A stretch of DNA of 64,000 nucleotides from Pantoea latae (GTDB lineage: Bacteria > Pseudomonadota > Gammaproteobacteria > Enterobacterales > Enterobacteriaceae): contig NZ_MWUE01000033.1 in NCBI RefSeq assembly GCF_002077695.1, positions 248,001-312,000 of the forward strand, read 5' to 3'. The notes under the pieces were generated by a model. The model made no database searches. It was not told the origin of the DNA and worked only from the letters and a program-made list of their open reading frames with translations. The translations under genes were made by a program, and so were the position numbers. Shown piece after piece: positions 44,501-52,869 of this stretch (its first letter is position 1; every line of letters starts with the position of its first letter).

Positions 44501-45994
44501 ATGGCGCGCCACCAGACTCTCTTCAGGCTGCTCAGAAAAACCCTTACCGCGCTGGCCGTGCTGCTGCTGGTATTTCTTATCGGCCGCATCTATCAGTCGG
44601 AGCAGGGGCCGTCGCTGCATCTCTGGCACCGCTGGGTGGCCGATGAAATGACGCCCGACGAGATGGACCGCGCCAGCTTCGCCGACTATCAGCGACACGA
44701 GGCGCGCCTCTTTCAGGAGATGAAAATTCATCTGAACGAGGCGCTGAGCGACGAGGAGAAAACCGGGCTGAACCGCTTTTCTCCCGCCAGCGCGGTCTAT
44801 CCAGCGCGTTTCGCAACCGACTGGAACCGCTCGTTTATTCTGATGCCGCGCGGCCCCATTCGCGGCGCCGTGGTGCTGCTGCATGGCCTGACCGACTCGC
44901 CCTACAGCGTGCGCTATCTTGCGGAAACCTATCGGCAGCACGGGTTCGTCGCCGTAGCGCCGCGCCTGCCGGGGCACGGCACCGCGCCGGGTTCGCTGAC
45001 GGCGGTGAGCTGGCAGAGCTGGATGGCGGCGACCCGGCTGGCGGTGCGGGAAGCGACGCGTCTGGCGGGCGCACAGCGACCGCTGCATCTGGTCGGCTAC
45101 TCCAACGGCGGCGCGCTGGCGATGAAATATGCGCTGGAGAGCCTGAACGACAGGCGGCTGCGCGCGCCACAGCAGATTGTTTTGCTGTCGCCGATGATCG
45201 GCGTCACCGGCTATGCCCGCTTCGCCGGTCTGGCGGGCTGGCCCGCGCTGTTTCCCGCCTTCGCCCGCACCGCCTGGCTTAACGTGGCGCCGGAATACAA
45301 CCCGTTTAAATATAACTCTTTCCCCGTTAACGCCGCGCGTCAGTCCTGGCTGCTGACGCAGTCGCTGCAGGCGCAGATTGCGCAGGCGGCGCGCAGCGGG
45401 CAGATTGCCGCGCTGGCGCCGGTGCTCGCTTTTCAGTCGGTACTGGACGCCACGGTCGACGCCCGGGCGCTGGTGGAGGCGCTTTTTAACCGGTTGCCGC
45501 GTAACGGCAGCGAGCTGGTGATTTACGATATCAATCAGGCCGCCAATATGCGCGCCCTGTTCCGCGCGCCGCTCGCCTCGGCGGTCGATCGGCTGCTGCC
45601 CGCGCCACCGCGCCGCTACGCCACCACCGTTATCACTAATCGCGCGCCCGACGACTACAGGACGGCGGCGCGCACCCTTGCGGCTGGCCAAATACAGCAG
45701 CAGGTGACGCCGTTAGATCTCGCCTGGCCGCAGGATATGTTCTCGCTCTCCCATATCGCCGTGCCTTTTCCCCTAAACGACGCGCTGTATGGCGAACAAC
45801 CCAGCGAAAAAAATCTGTACGGCATTTCGCTCGGCACAATCTCGCTGCGCGGCGAGAGCGACAGCCTGACCGTGGGCGCAGAAACCTTTATGCGCGCCAC
45901 CGCTAATCCTTTTTTCAGCGATATGATGGCGCGCGTCAGCGGACGCATCCGCTGCAGCGAGCAGGCGGATTACGCCGCGTGTATCGGGCGGTGA
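44501..45994 (+). CDS. Membrane-anchored alpha/beta hydrolase
   Basis: 497 residues. An N-terminal hydrophobic stretch (TALAVLLLVFLIGRIY, about 12-27) anchors it in the inner membrane. VVLLHGLTDSPYSVRYLA is the oxyanion strand and VGYSNGGALAMKYAL carries the nucleophilic Ser in GYSNG; the catalytic acid and His are probably in LAPVLAFQSVLDATVD and further on. It resembles carboxylesterases or lysophospholipase-like enzymes. The C-terminal 180 residues extend well beyond a plain hydrolase domain and are unassigned. Function unknown. Confidence 0.78.
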   Translation: MARHQTLFRLLRKTLTALAVLLLVFLIGRIYQSEQGPSLHLWHRWVADEMTPDEMDRASFADYQRHEARLFQEMKIHLNEALSDEEKTGLNRFSPASAVYPARFATDWNRSFILMPRGPIRGAVVLLHGLTDSPYSVRYLAETYRQHGFVAVAPRLPGHGTAPGSLTAVSWQSWMAATRLAVREATRLAGAQRPLHLVGYSNGGALAMKYALESLNDRRLRAPQQIVLLSPMIGVTGYARFAGLAGWPALFPAFARTAWLNVAPEYNPFKYNSFPVNAARQSWLLTQSLQAQIAQAARSGQIAALAPVLAFQSVLDATVDARALVEALFNRLPRNGSELVIYDINQAANMRALFRAPLASAVDRLLPAPPRRYATTVITNRAPDDYRTAARTLAAGQIQQQVTPLDLAWPQDMFSLSHIAVPFPLNDALYGEQPSEKNLYGISLGTISLRGESDSLTVGAETFMRATANPFFSDMMARVSGRIRCSEQADYAACIGR

Positions 45995-45997
45995 GGC

Positions 45998-46078
45998 AAA
46001 AAAAGGCCCGCGCGAGGCGGGCAACAGAGCGTGTCTTTAGATTATTGATTTCGTAGGCAACACGTTGCTGTGTGTTAC
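45998..46078 (-). ncRNA. Possible small RNA on the minus strand
   Basis: On the minus strand a candidate promoter (TTGCCG at 46110-46115, 19-bp gap, TATGCT at 46085-46090) is followed by about 80 nt. The transcript would end in a strong terminator, GCCCGC, loop CTCGC, GCGGGC, then CTTTTTTT (46005-45998). No open frame with a ribosome site lies in it, and no minus-strand gene is near enough to need that terminator. The plus strand has an A-run before the stem instead. The spacer is longer than ideal. I do not recognise a known RNA family. Confidence 0.35.
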
Positions 46079-46206
46079 CTCTACAGCATAGCGCAGCGGG
46101 AGCCGCCGGCGGCAACGTTCTGCCGATACCTCTGACAGGCGATAACCGGGCAAGGGAAAAATAGCGCGTATACTCATCACTCCAGCGGTTAAATGGGGAG
46201 CCTTCA

Positions 46207-46899
46207 ATGAAGCAGGATGAGATCCTTTTGTCCGACCTGACGCGCATCTTTTTTGGACAAACGCCGCCGATCTTTCTCCTTGAGGTGGTCGCCCGCGCGC
46301 TGCTGTTTTTTGTTCTGATTATCCTGGCGATGCGCCTGGTGGGCAGGCGCGTGGCCTCGCAATATACCCTTATCGAGCTGTCGGCGGCGATTGCGCTGGC
46401 GGGCACCATCGGCGTGCCGCTGCTGGATGACAAGCGCGGGCTACTGCCGCCGCTGCTGATCGTTGGCGGCATCGTCGCGGTTCAGCATCTGCTCGGCTTT
46501 CTCAGCGTTCACAACCGTCGTCTCGATCGGCTTTTCACCGGTCGCGCCAGCGTGGCGCTGGACGACGGCCGCCTCGATCTTTCGTCGTTGCAGTCCACGG
46601 CGCTGTCGCGGGAAAAACTCTTTTCGCTGCTGCGCGGACGCGGGGTCCAGCAGCTGGGTCAGCTGAGCCGCGTCTATATCGAACCCTCCGGCGCGCTGAC
46701 GCTGGTGTGGAGCGATACGCCGCGCGCCGGGCTGGCCATTGTGCCGGAGAACGACAGCGAACTGCGCGCGGCGATGCGCGACGATCGCTATCGCGTCTGC
46801 ACGCGCTGCGGTCAGCTGGAAGCGCCAGCGTTCGACGCGCGCTGCCGCGCCTGCGACGCCCGCCAGTGGGCGCCGGCGTCCGTTGCGCTGGAGGACTGA
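46207..46899 (+). CDS. DUF421 membrane protein with C-terminal zinc ribbon (copy 1)
   Basis: 230 residues. Three hydrophobic helices (about 22-100) include FFVLIILAMRLVGRR and YTLIELSAAIALAG, followed by the DUF421 soluble domain (DDGRLDLSSLQ, RVYIEPSGALTL). After it comes CTRC-x11-CRAC (C198, C201, C213, C216), a four-cysteine zinc-ribbon or rubredoxin-like tail that I do not associate with YetF-type DUF421 proteins. It is in tandem with a second DUF421 gene 6 bp downstream; the two probably form a hetero-oligomer. Confidence 0.82.
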   Translation: MKQDEILLSDLTRIFFGQTPPIFLLEVVARALLFFVLIILAMRLVGRRVASQYTLIELSAAIALAGTIGVPLLDDKRGLLPPLLIVGGIVAVQHLLGFLSVHNRRLDRLFTGRASVALDDGRLDLSSLQSTALSREKLFSLLRGRGVQQLGQLSRVYIEPSGALTLVWSDTPRAGLAIVPENDSELRAAMRDDRYRVCTRCGQLEAPAFDARCRACDARQWAPASVALED

Positions 46900-46905
46900 T
46901 CGCCA

Positions 46906-47628
46906 ATGGAAATCGTACACAGATGGCTAATGGGCGAAGCGCCCTGGAGCTTCGCGCTCGAAGTGCTGCTGCGCTTTGCGATTATTTATCTGGCGCTGCT
47001 GCTGGTGCTGCGCCTGATGGGACGCCGCTTCGCCGGTCAGCTGAGCATCGTCGAGCTGGCGATTATGGTGATGCTCGGTGCGGCCATCGGCCCGCCGCTG
47101 CAGACGCCGGAAAAAGGCATCTTGCCGACCGTGGCGCTGCTGGTGACGCTGTTCGCCTGTTTCCGTCTGCTCGCCTGGATAACCTTTCGCTCCCATAAAA
47201 TAGAGATCCTCAGCCAGGGCGACGCCACGATGCTGGTGCAAGAGGGCAGGCTGGCGCTGGAGCATTTGCGCCATGCCGAGCTGTCGCGCGCGCGTATTTT
47301 CTCTGAGCAGCGCGCGCTGGACGTGCAGCATCTGGGCGAGCTGCGGCGCGCCTGGCTGGAGCCGTCGGGCCGCATTAGCCTGCTGCGTTACAGTCAGCCG
47401 CGCGCAGGGCTGTGGATCCTGCCGCATCAGAGCGAGGCGTTCGATAAGCGCATTCTGGTAGAGAGCCGCTACGCCTGCGGCCAGTGCGGCTATGTAGTTG
47501 AACAACAGGGCGAACCGGAGCAGGCGTGCCGCTACTGCCAGCATTCGCACTGGGAGCGGGCGGTGAAACGGCTGGGCACCGATAAGCTTTATCAGCCTCA
47601 GGGTCAGGAGGACGATACGGCGGCCTGA
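46906..47628 (+). CDS. DUF421 membrane protein with C-terminal zinc ribbon (copy 2)
   Basis: 240 residues, paralogous to the upstream gene: membrane helices (LRFAIIYLALLLVLRLMGRRF, LSIVELAIMVMLGAAIG), a soluble DUF421 domain (VQEGRLALEHLRHAELSR, RAWLEPSGRISLL), then CGQC-x13-CRYC (C191, C194, C208, C211). The cysteine pattern is conserved between the two copies although the surrounding residues differ, arguing for selection on metal binding. ATG follows the first gene's stop by 6 bp. Confidence 0.82.
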   Translation: MEIVHRWLMGEAPWSFALEVLLRFAIIYLALLLVLRLMGRRFAGQLSIVELAIMVMLGAAIGPPLQTPEKGILPTVALLVTLFACFRLLAWITFRSHKIEILSQGDATMLVQEGRLALEHLRHAELSRARIFSEQRALDVQHLGELRRAWLEPSGRISLLRYSQPRAGLWILPHQSEAFDKRILVESRYACGQCGYVVEQQGEPEQACRYCQHSHWERAVKRLGTDKLYQPQGQEDDTAA

Positions 47629-47696
47629 CGCCATTTTATTTTGCATCCGCGGCGCGGCTCTTTAAGATGAAGCGAAATCCCCTTCAACGAAACGCC

Positions 47697-48554
47697 ATGA
47701 CTTTACGAAAAAATATCATCAGTCAGTTCAGCGCTCTGTCACCGGAACTGCAGCGCGCCGCGGAGTTTTCTTTGCAAAACGCGAATCAACTGGTGGTGCT
47801 GTCGATGCGCGCCTTTGCCGCCGAAGCGGGCGTCAGGCCGGCGACGCTGCTGCGGCTGGCGCAGCGTCTCGGCTTTCGCGGCTGGAGCGAATTAAAAGAC
47901 GCCTGCATCGACGACATTGGCCTGCGCAGCGATACCTATGTTTCGCGCGCCGAAAAACTGATCGCCAAAAATGCGCCGCCCGCGCTGTATGACGAGGTGT
48001 TCAACGCGCATCAGGCGAATCTCGCCTTTACCCAGGCGGAGAATAAGCAGGAGATGCAGCAGGCCGTGACGCTGCTGGACCAGGCGGAAAATGTCTATAT
48101 CTGCGGCTTTCGCGCCAGTTTTCCCGTTGCCTGGTCGCTCTACTATGTCTATCGCCTGTTCAACCGCAACGCCAGTTTGATTGACGGACTGGCGAGCAAT
48201 ATCGAGCTTTTCACTCGCGAGCTGACCGCTGACGACTGCGTGCTGCTCACCGGTTTTGCCCCCTATTCGCGCGAGTCGCTGAGCGTGCTCAACGCGGCGA
48301 AACAGGCGGGCAGCCGTATCATTGCCGTGACCGACTCGCCGGTGTCGCCGCTGGCGCAGGCCGCAGACTGTACGCTGCTATTCTCTGTCGACAGCCCCTC
48401 TTTTTTTCCTTCTGTGGTCTCGGGCATGGGGCTGGCGGAGTGTCTGCTGGCGATGCTGGTGGCGCGCCACGGCCGCGAGGCGGTGGCGAAAATCGAAAAC
48501 GCCGAGCGTTATCTGATCGACTCCGGCGCCTATATCCTGCCTGATAAATCCTGA
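47697..48554 (+). CDS. MurR/RpiR-family regulator with SIS domain
   Basis: 285 residues if begun at the ATG at 47697, where family similarity starts (TLRKNIISQFSALSPELQRAA). An ATG at 47667 would add ten residues; neither has a strong ribosome site. The N-terminal HTH (MRAFAAEAGVRPATLLRLAQRLGF) is followed by a SIS phosphosugar-type domain (VYICGFRASFPVAWSLYY, VLLTGFAPYSRESLS, IIAVTDSPVSPLA). It immediately precedes the aminotransferase operon and the nested repeats at 48559-48634, so it is the likely regulator. In amino-acid-related operons RpiR proteins often sense a metabolite other than a phosphosugar. Confidence 0.82.
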   Translation: MTLRKNIISQFSALSPELQRAAEFSLQNANQLVVLSMRAFAAEAGVRPATLLRLAQRLGFRGWSELKDACIDDIGLRSDTYVSRAEKLIAKNAPPALYDEVFNAHQANLAFTQAENKQEMQQAVTLLDQAENVYICGFRASFPVAWSLYYVYRLFNRNASLIDGLASNIELFTRELTADDCVLLTGFAPYSRESLSVLNAAKQAGSRIIAVTDSPVSPLAQAADCTLLFSVDSPSFFPSVVSGMGLAECLLAMLVARHGREAVAKIENAERYLIDSGAYILPDKS

Positions 48555-48558
48555 ACAA

Positions 48559-48634
48559 GGATCCATCTGTATCTGTCATAAGAAAATGCAATGCGTTTGA
48601 ATCATAATTGCGTTGACGTGATTCAAATGGATCC
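48559..48634. promoter_or_regulatory. Nested inverted repeats, candidate RpiR operator
   Basis: TTTGAATCA (48596-48604) and TGATTCAAA (48619-48627) are a perfect 9-bp inverted repeat 14 bp apart, and an outer GGATCCAT (48559-48566)/ATGGATCC (48627-48634) repeat encloses them. They fill the 133-bp gap between the RpiR gene and the aminotransferase start. Confidence 0.55.
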
Positions 48635-48687
48635 TGCAAGATGCTCTCAAGATCCGCCAGCCTATTTTTCAGGAGCAGAAAGAGAGC

Positions 48688-50028
48688 ATGAGCCAGATTA
48701 TTCACCGCAGCCTGCACAGCACGCCCCCCGTGGCGGTGAGCGCGCAAGGCGCCTATATCACCGACGCCGCCGGTAAACGCTACCTTGACGCGTGCGGCGG
48801 CGCCGCGGTCTCTTGCCTGGGACATGCGCACCCGGACGTGCTGGCGGCGATGCATCGTCAAATCGACCAGCTGGCCTATGCGCACACCGGCTTTTTTACC
48901 AGCGACACCGTCGAGCAGCTTGCCGCTCAGCTGACGCGCACCGCGCCCGGCGACCTTAACTACGCCTATTTCGTCTCCGGCGGTTCGGAAGCGGTAGAAA
49001 CCGCGCTGAAGCTGGCGCGTCAGTATTTTGTCGAGATCGGCCAGCCGCAACGCACCCGGTTTGTCGCCCGCGCACAGAGCTATCACGGCAATACCCTTGG
49101 CGCGCTGGCGGTCGGCGGCAACGAGTGGCGGCGTCGCCAGTTCGCGCCGCTGCTGATCGATGTGGTGCGCGTATCGGCGTGCAACGCCTATCGCGATCGA
49201 CGCGCCGATGAAAGCGAGCAGGCTTATACGCAGCGCCTGTTAAACGAGCTGGAGCAGGCGATCCTCGAGGCGGGACCGGAAACCCTCATCGGTTTTTGCG
49301 CGGAAACCGTGGTCGGCGCGACCACGGGCGCGACGCCGCCGACGCCGGGCTATCTGCAGGGCGTGCGTCGGCTGTGCGACAAATACGGCATGCTCTATAT
49401 CGCCGACGAGGTGATGTGCGGCATGGGACGCACCGGCACGCTGCACGCCTTTGAGCAGGACGACGTGGTGCCTGACATCGTTACCATCGCCAAAGGCTTA
49501 GGCGGCGGCTACCAGCCAATCGGCGCGGTGCTGGCCAGCGAGAAAATCGTGGCGGCGCTTCAGGCGGGCAGCGGGCTGTTTCAACATGGCCACACCTATA
49601 TCTGTCATCCGACGGCGGCGGCGGCGGCGCTGGCGGTGCAGCAGGTCATCGAGCGCGACAACCTGCTGGAAGCGGTGAAAACCCAGGGCGCCCGACTGCA
49701 TCAGCAGCTGCGCGAGGTGCTGGGTGAGCTGCCGCACGTCGGCGATACGCGCGGACGCGGCCTGTTCGCAGGGGTCGAGCTGGTAGAGGACAAAGCCAGC
49801 AAGCGGCCGTTCGATCCCGCGTTTAAGCTGCACGCGCAGATTAAAGCGAACTGCATGGCGCGCGGCCTGATGGTCTATCCCATGGGCGGCACGCTGGATG
49901 GGCAATATGGCGACCACATTCTGATCGCGCCGCCGTTTATCGTCACCGCCTCGCAAATCGACTTTGTGGTGGATACGCTGCGTCAGGTGATTGTGGAAGA
50001 GACCGGCAAGCTGGCGAGGCGCGCATGA
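48688..50028 (+). CDS. Class III aminotransferase (PLP-dependent)
   Basis: 446 residues. GKRYLDACGGAAVSCLGHAHP opens the fold, YFVSGGSEAVETALKLARQY is the PLP phosphate region, LYIADEVMCGMGRTG holds the cofactor-binding Asp, and IVTIAKGLGGGYQPIGAVL the Schiff-base Lys. The group includes omega-amino acid:pyruvate and diamine aminotransferases. GAGCAGAAAGAGAGC precedes the ATG and the stop overlaps the next gene. With the ABC importer for polar amino acids in the same operon, it likely removes the amino group of an imported omega- or beta-amino compound. Confidence 0.87.
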   Translation: MSQIIHRSLHSTPPVAVSAQGAYITDAAGKRYLDACGGAAVSCLGHAHPDVLAAMHRQIDQLAYAHTGFFTSDTVEQLAAQLTRTAPGDLNYAYFVSGGSEAVETALKLARQYFVEIGQPQRTRFVARAQSYHGNTLGALAVGGNEWRRRQFAPLLIDVVRVSACNAYRDRRADESEQAYTQRLLNELEQAILEAGPETLIGFCAETVVGATTGATPPTPGYLQGVRRLCDKYGMLYIADEVMCGMGRTGTLHAFEQDDVVPDIVTIAKGLGGGYQPIGAVLASEKIVAALQAGSGLFQHGHTYICHPTAAAAALAVQQVIERDNLLEAVKTQGARLHQQLREVLGELPHVGDTRGRGLFAGVELVEDKASKRPFDPAFKLHAQIKANCMARGLMVYPMGGTLDGQYGDHILIAPPFIVTASQIDFVVDTLRQVIVEETGKLARRA

Positions 50029-50597
50029 TTAACCGTTTACCTGCGCTGCAGCCCTCGGAATGGAGCGAAGAGCAGCGCGTGCTGGCGCAAGAGATTATCA
50101 ACGGACCGCGTGGTGCGCTGCTGCCGCCGTTCGAACCGCTGCTGCGCAGCCCGGAACTGATGGCCCATGCGCAGCGTATGGGCGAGTACCTGCGCTATCG
50201 CAGCGCGCTGGGGCAGCGGCTGTCAGAGCTGGCGATTTTAATCACCGCCCGCCACTGGTCTCAGCCGGTCGAATGGGCGATCCATGCGCCGATTGCGCGT
50301 GAGAAAGGGATTGCCGCCGAGGCGGTGCAGGCGATCAACGAGAACCGTCAGCCCGATAATTTGCAGGCGGATGAGCAGGTGGTTTATCGCTTTTGCCAGC
50401 AGCTGCATCAGCAGAAAAAAGTCAGCGATGTGGTCTGGGAAGAGGCCATCGCGTTATGGGGAGAAAAAGGAACGGTCGACTTAATCGCCATCAACGGTTA
50501 TTACGCTTTTCTTTCCATGATAATGAACGGCGCGCAAACGCCGATGCCAGCAACGCAGGACGTTATTATTCCGGCAGAGACGCTGAAAACAGAATAA
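50025..50597 (+). CDS. Carboxymuconolactone decarboxylase-like protein
   Basis: 190 residues, ATGA overlap with the aminotransferase gene. GPRGALLPPFEPLLRSPELMAHAQ, LGQRLSELAILITARHW and VEWAIHAPIAREKGI are the helical CMD/AhpD repeat. The CxxC pair of AhpD-type peroxidases is missing; E and H residues of the decarboxylase branch (SELAIL, WAIHAP) are present. Exact substrate unknown; it may act on the aldehyde or keto acid formed by the aminotransferase. Confidence 0.82.
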   Translation: MINRLPALQPSEWSEEQRVLAQEIINGPRGALLPPFEPLLRSPELMAHAQRMGEYLRYRSALGQRLSELAILITARHWSQPVEWAIHAPIAREKGIAAEAVQAINENRQPDNLQADEQVVYRFCQQLHQQKKVSDVVWEEAIALWGEKGTVDLIAINGYYAFLSMIMNGAQTPMPATQDVIIPAETLKTE

Positions 50598-50630
50598 CGA
50601 CGTGCCTGATAATTACATCGTGAGTTTAAC

Positions 50631-50666
50631 TGCGCAGGCTTCAACCTGCGCAAGGGCTGCTTTTTT
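50631..50666 (+). terminator. Stem-loop with T-run inside the operon
   Basis: TGCGCAGG, loop CTTCAA, CCTGCGCA form a perfect 8-bp stem; a run of six T starts 9 nt later. It lies between the enzyme genes and the ABC receptor gene, so it may reduce transcription or protect a 3' end, leaving the transporter at a different level. Confidence 0.5.
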
Positions 50667-50687
50667 CCAACGCTAAGGGTAATGATA

Positions 50688-51437
50688 ATGACCTATTTAA
50701 ATCAGGCTAAATTAATGCTGGCGCTTATCGCCTGTTCGGTGAGTTTTACCGCCGCCAGTCAGGATAAATTAACTGTCGGCGTCGATACCGCCTTTGTTCC
50801 CTTTGAATTTAAACAGGGCGATAAATATGTAGGATTCGACGTCGATTTATGGGATGCGATTGCGAAGAAAATGCAGGTCAGCTATGAGCTGCGTCCTATG
50901 GATTTCAGCGGGCTAATCCCAGGACTGCAATCGCGCAATCTGGATGTGGCCATGGCGGGCATTACCATTACCGACGCCAGAAAACAGGCGGTCGATTTTA
51001 GTCAGGGTTATTACAACGCCGATCTCTTAATCGCGGTGAAAAGTGACAACAGCAGCATCAGCAAATTCAGCGATCTGGCGGGCAAGCGCGTCGGGCTGAA
51101 GCAGGGCACCGCCGCCGCCAGCTTTATGAAGGGTAAATATCCGGCCAGCTACGTCGAGTTCCCTAATATCGATAACGCCTATCTTGATCTGCAGGCAGGC
51201 AACCTCGACGCGGTGGTGCATGATTCGCCGAACGTGCTTTATTACGTGAAAACTGCCGGCGGCGGCAAAGTGAAATCCACCGGCGAAAACGACACCATCC
51301 TGCCGCAGCAGTATGGCTTCGCACTGCAGAAAAACAGCAGCCTGACGCCGAAGGTCAATGCGGCGCTGACGGCCCTGCGCGCGGACGGAACCTATAACAA
51401 AATCTATGTGAAGTGGTTCAACAAACAACCGAAATAA
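50688..51437 (+). CDS. Polar amino acid ABC importer periplasmic receptor
   Basis: 249 residues from the ATG at 50688, which is 9 bp from AAGGGT; an ATG at 50682 is also in frame. A signal peptide ends SFTAAS. The mature domain is a type II binding fold of the GlnH/HisJ family: [27 protein letters not shown], then [12 protein letters not shown] and [18 protein letters not shown]. The DxR pairing for the amino and carboxyl groups ([10 protein letters not shown]) is intact, so an alpha-amino acid or analogue is bound. Confidence 0.9.
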   Translation: MTYLNQAKLMLALIACSVSFTAASQDKLTVGVDTAFVPFEFKQGDKYVGFDVDLWDAIAKKMQVSYELRPMDFSGLIPGLQSRNLDVAMAGITITDARKQAVDFSQGYYNADLLIAVKSDNSSISKFSDLAGKRVGLKQGTAAASFMKGKYPASYVEFPNIDNAYLDLQAGNLDAVVHDSPNVLYYVKTAGGGKVKSTGENDTILPQQYGFALQKNSSLTPKVNAALTALRADGTYNKIYVKWFNKQPK

Positions 51438-51474
51438 TGCAGCCAGACGGCCTGTCAGGAAAGAATCTGCCTTT

Positions 51475-52131
51475 ATGAATTTTGAAGCCAAATATATATG
51501 GGAGTCCCTGCCGCTGCTGCAGCAGGGACTCAAGCTAACCCTGATTATCTCGCTGTCTGGCCTGCTGGGCGGCTTTATCATCGGGCTGCTGGCCGGCGCC
51601 TGCCGCGCATTAGGCGGCAAGATAAGCAAAACCGTTTCGCTGCTGTTTGTCGAAGTGATCCGCGGCACGCCAATAATGGTGCAGGTGATGTTTATCTATT
51701 TCGCGCTGCCGATGCTGCTGCCGCTGCGCATCGATCCCGTCACGGCGGCTATCGTGACGATTATTATCAACTCCGGCGCCTATATCGCGGAAATCACCCG
51801 CGGCGCTATTTTGTCTGTGAACAAGGGCTTTCGCGAAGCGGGGCTGGCGATGGGATTATCCCAGCGTAATACGCTGCGCTACATTATTATGCCGCTGGCG
51901 CTGCGCCGCATGATCCCGGCGCTGGGCAACCAGTGGATTATCAGCATTAAAGACACCTCGCTGTTTATTGTCATCGGCGTGGCGGAACTGACGCGTCAGG
52001 GCCAGGAGATTATCGCCGGCAACTTTCGTGCGCTGGAGGTATGGAGCGCGGTGGCGCTGATCTACCTGTTTGTGACCCTGTGTCTGAGTTTCCTGTTGAA
52101 GCGTGTGGAAAAAAGGATGCATATCTTATGA
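51475..52131 (+). CDS. Polar amino acid ABC importer permease
   Basis: 218 residues with five hydrophobic segments. [21 protein letters not shown] and [21 protein letters not shown] are the HEQRTP family opening, and the EAA loop is [32 protein letters not shown]. It probably works as a homodimer, since no second permease is present. The TGA overlaps the ATP-binding gene (ATGA). Confidence 0.92.
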   Translation: MNFEAKYIWESLPLLQQGLKLTLIISLSGLLGGFIIGLLAGACRALGGKISKTVSLLFVEVIRGTPIMVQVMFIYFALPMLLPLRIDPVTAAIVTIIINSGAYIAEITRGAILSVNKGFREAGLAMGLSQRNTLRYIIMPLALRRMIPALGNQWIISIKDTSLFIVIGVAELTRQGQEIIAGNFRALEVWSAVALIYLFVTLCLSFLLKRVEKRMHIL

Positions 52132-52856
52132 GCATGGTGGAATTTAACGCGGTTTCTAAACACTTCGGCGCCACGCGCGTTCTGCACGACATCAATCTGA
52201 AGATAGCGGCGGGAGAAGTAGTGGTGATCATTGGCCCCTCCGGCTCGGGCAAATCAACGCTGCTGCGCTGTATCAATAAGCTGGAGACGATCTCCTCCGG
52301 CACGCTGCTGGTCGCCGGTATGCACCTGACCGATCCCCATGCGAACGAGAGCGACATTCGGCGCGAAGCGGGCATGGTGTTTCAGCAGTTCCACCTCTTT
52401 CCGCAGATGACCGCGCTGGAAAACGTGATGTTCGGCCCGGTGCGGGTGCGCAAGCAGAACCGGCGCGCCGCGCGGGAAGAGGCGCTGGCGCTGCTGGCGC
52501 GGGTCGGTCTGCAGGATCGTGCCGATCACTATCCGTCGCAGCTCTCCGGCGGCCAGCAGCAGCGCGTCGCCATTGCGCGCGCGCTGGCGGTAAAACCGAA
52601 GATGATGCTGTTTGACGAACCGACCTCGGCGCTCGATCCTGAACTGCGTCATGAAGTGCTGAAGGTGATGCGTTCGCTGGCCGAAGAGGGGATGACGATG
52701 GTTATCGTGACGCATGAAATTGGCTTTGCGCGCGACGTCGCCTCCAGGTTAATTTTCATCGACGGCGGCACCATTGCGGAAGACGGCACGCCTGACCGGC
52801 TGCTGAACGGCAGCAGCAATCCGCGCCTGAAAACCTTTTTACAACACGTCTCCTGA
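52128..52856 (+). CDS. Polar amino acid ABC importer ATPase
   Basis: 242 residues from the ATG at 52128 with AAGGATG upstream; the longer frame from 52041 lies in the permease gene. Walker [12 protein letters not shown]-loop [16 protein letters not shown], signature [15 protein letters not shown] and Walker [15 protein letters not shown] are intact, as in GlnQ/HisP. It drives uptake with the two preceding products. Confidence 0.93.
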   Translation: MSMVEFNAVSKHFGATRVLHDINLKIAAGEVVVIIGPSGSGKSTLLRCINKLETISSGTLLVAGMHLTDPHANESDIRREAGMVFQQFHLFPQMTALENVMFGPVRVRKQNRRAAREEALALLARVGLQDRADHYPSQLSGGQQQRVAIARALAVKPKMMLFDEPTSALDPELRHEVLKVMRSLAEEGMTMVIVTHEIGFARDVASRLIFIDGGTIAEDGTPDRLLNGSSNPRLKTFLQHVS

Positions 52857-52869
52857 AAAAAGCGAATAA

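Noticed and set aside
44477-45691. 404-codon minus-strand frame opposite the alpha/beta hydrolase
   Set aside because: Arg/Gln-rich antisense shadow; the hydrolase has intact catalytic motifs.
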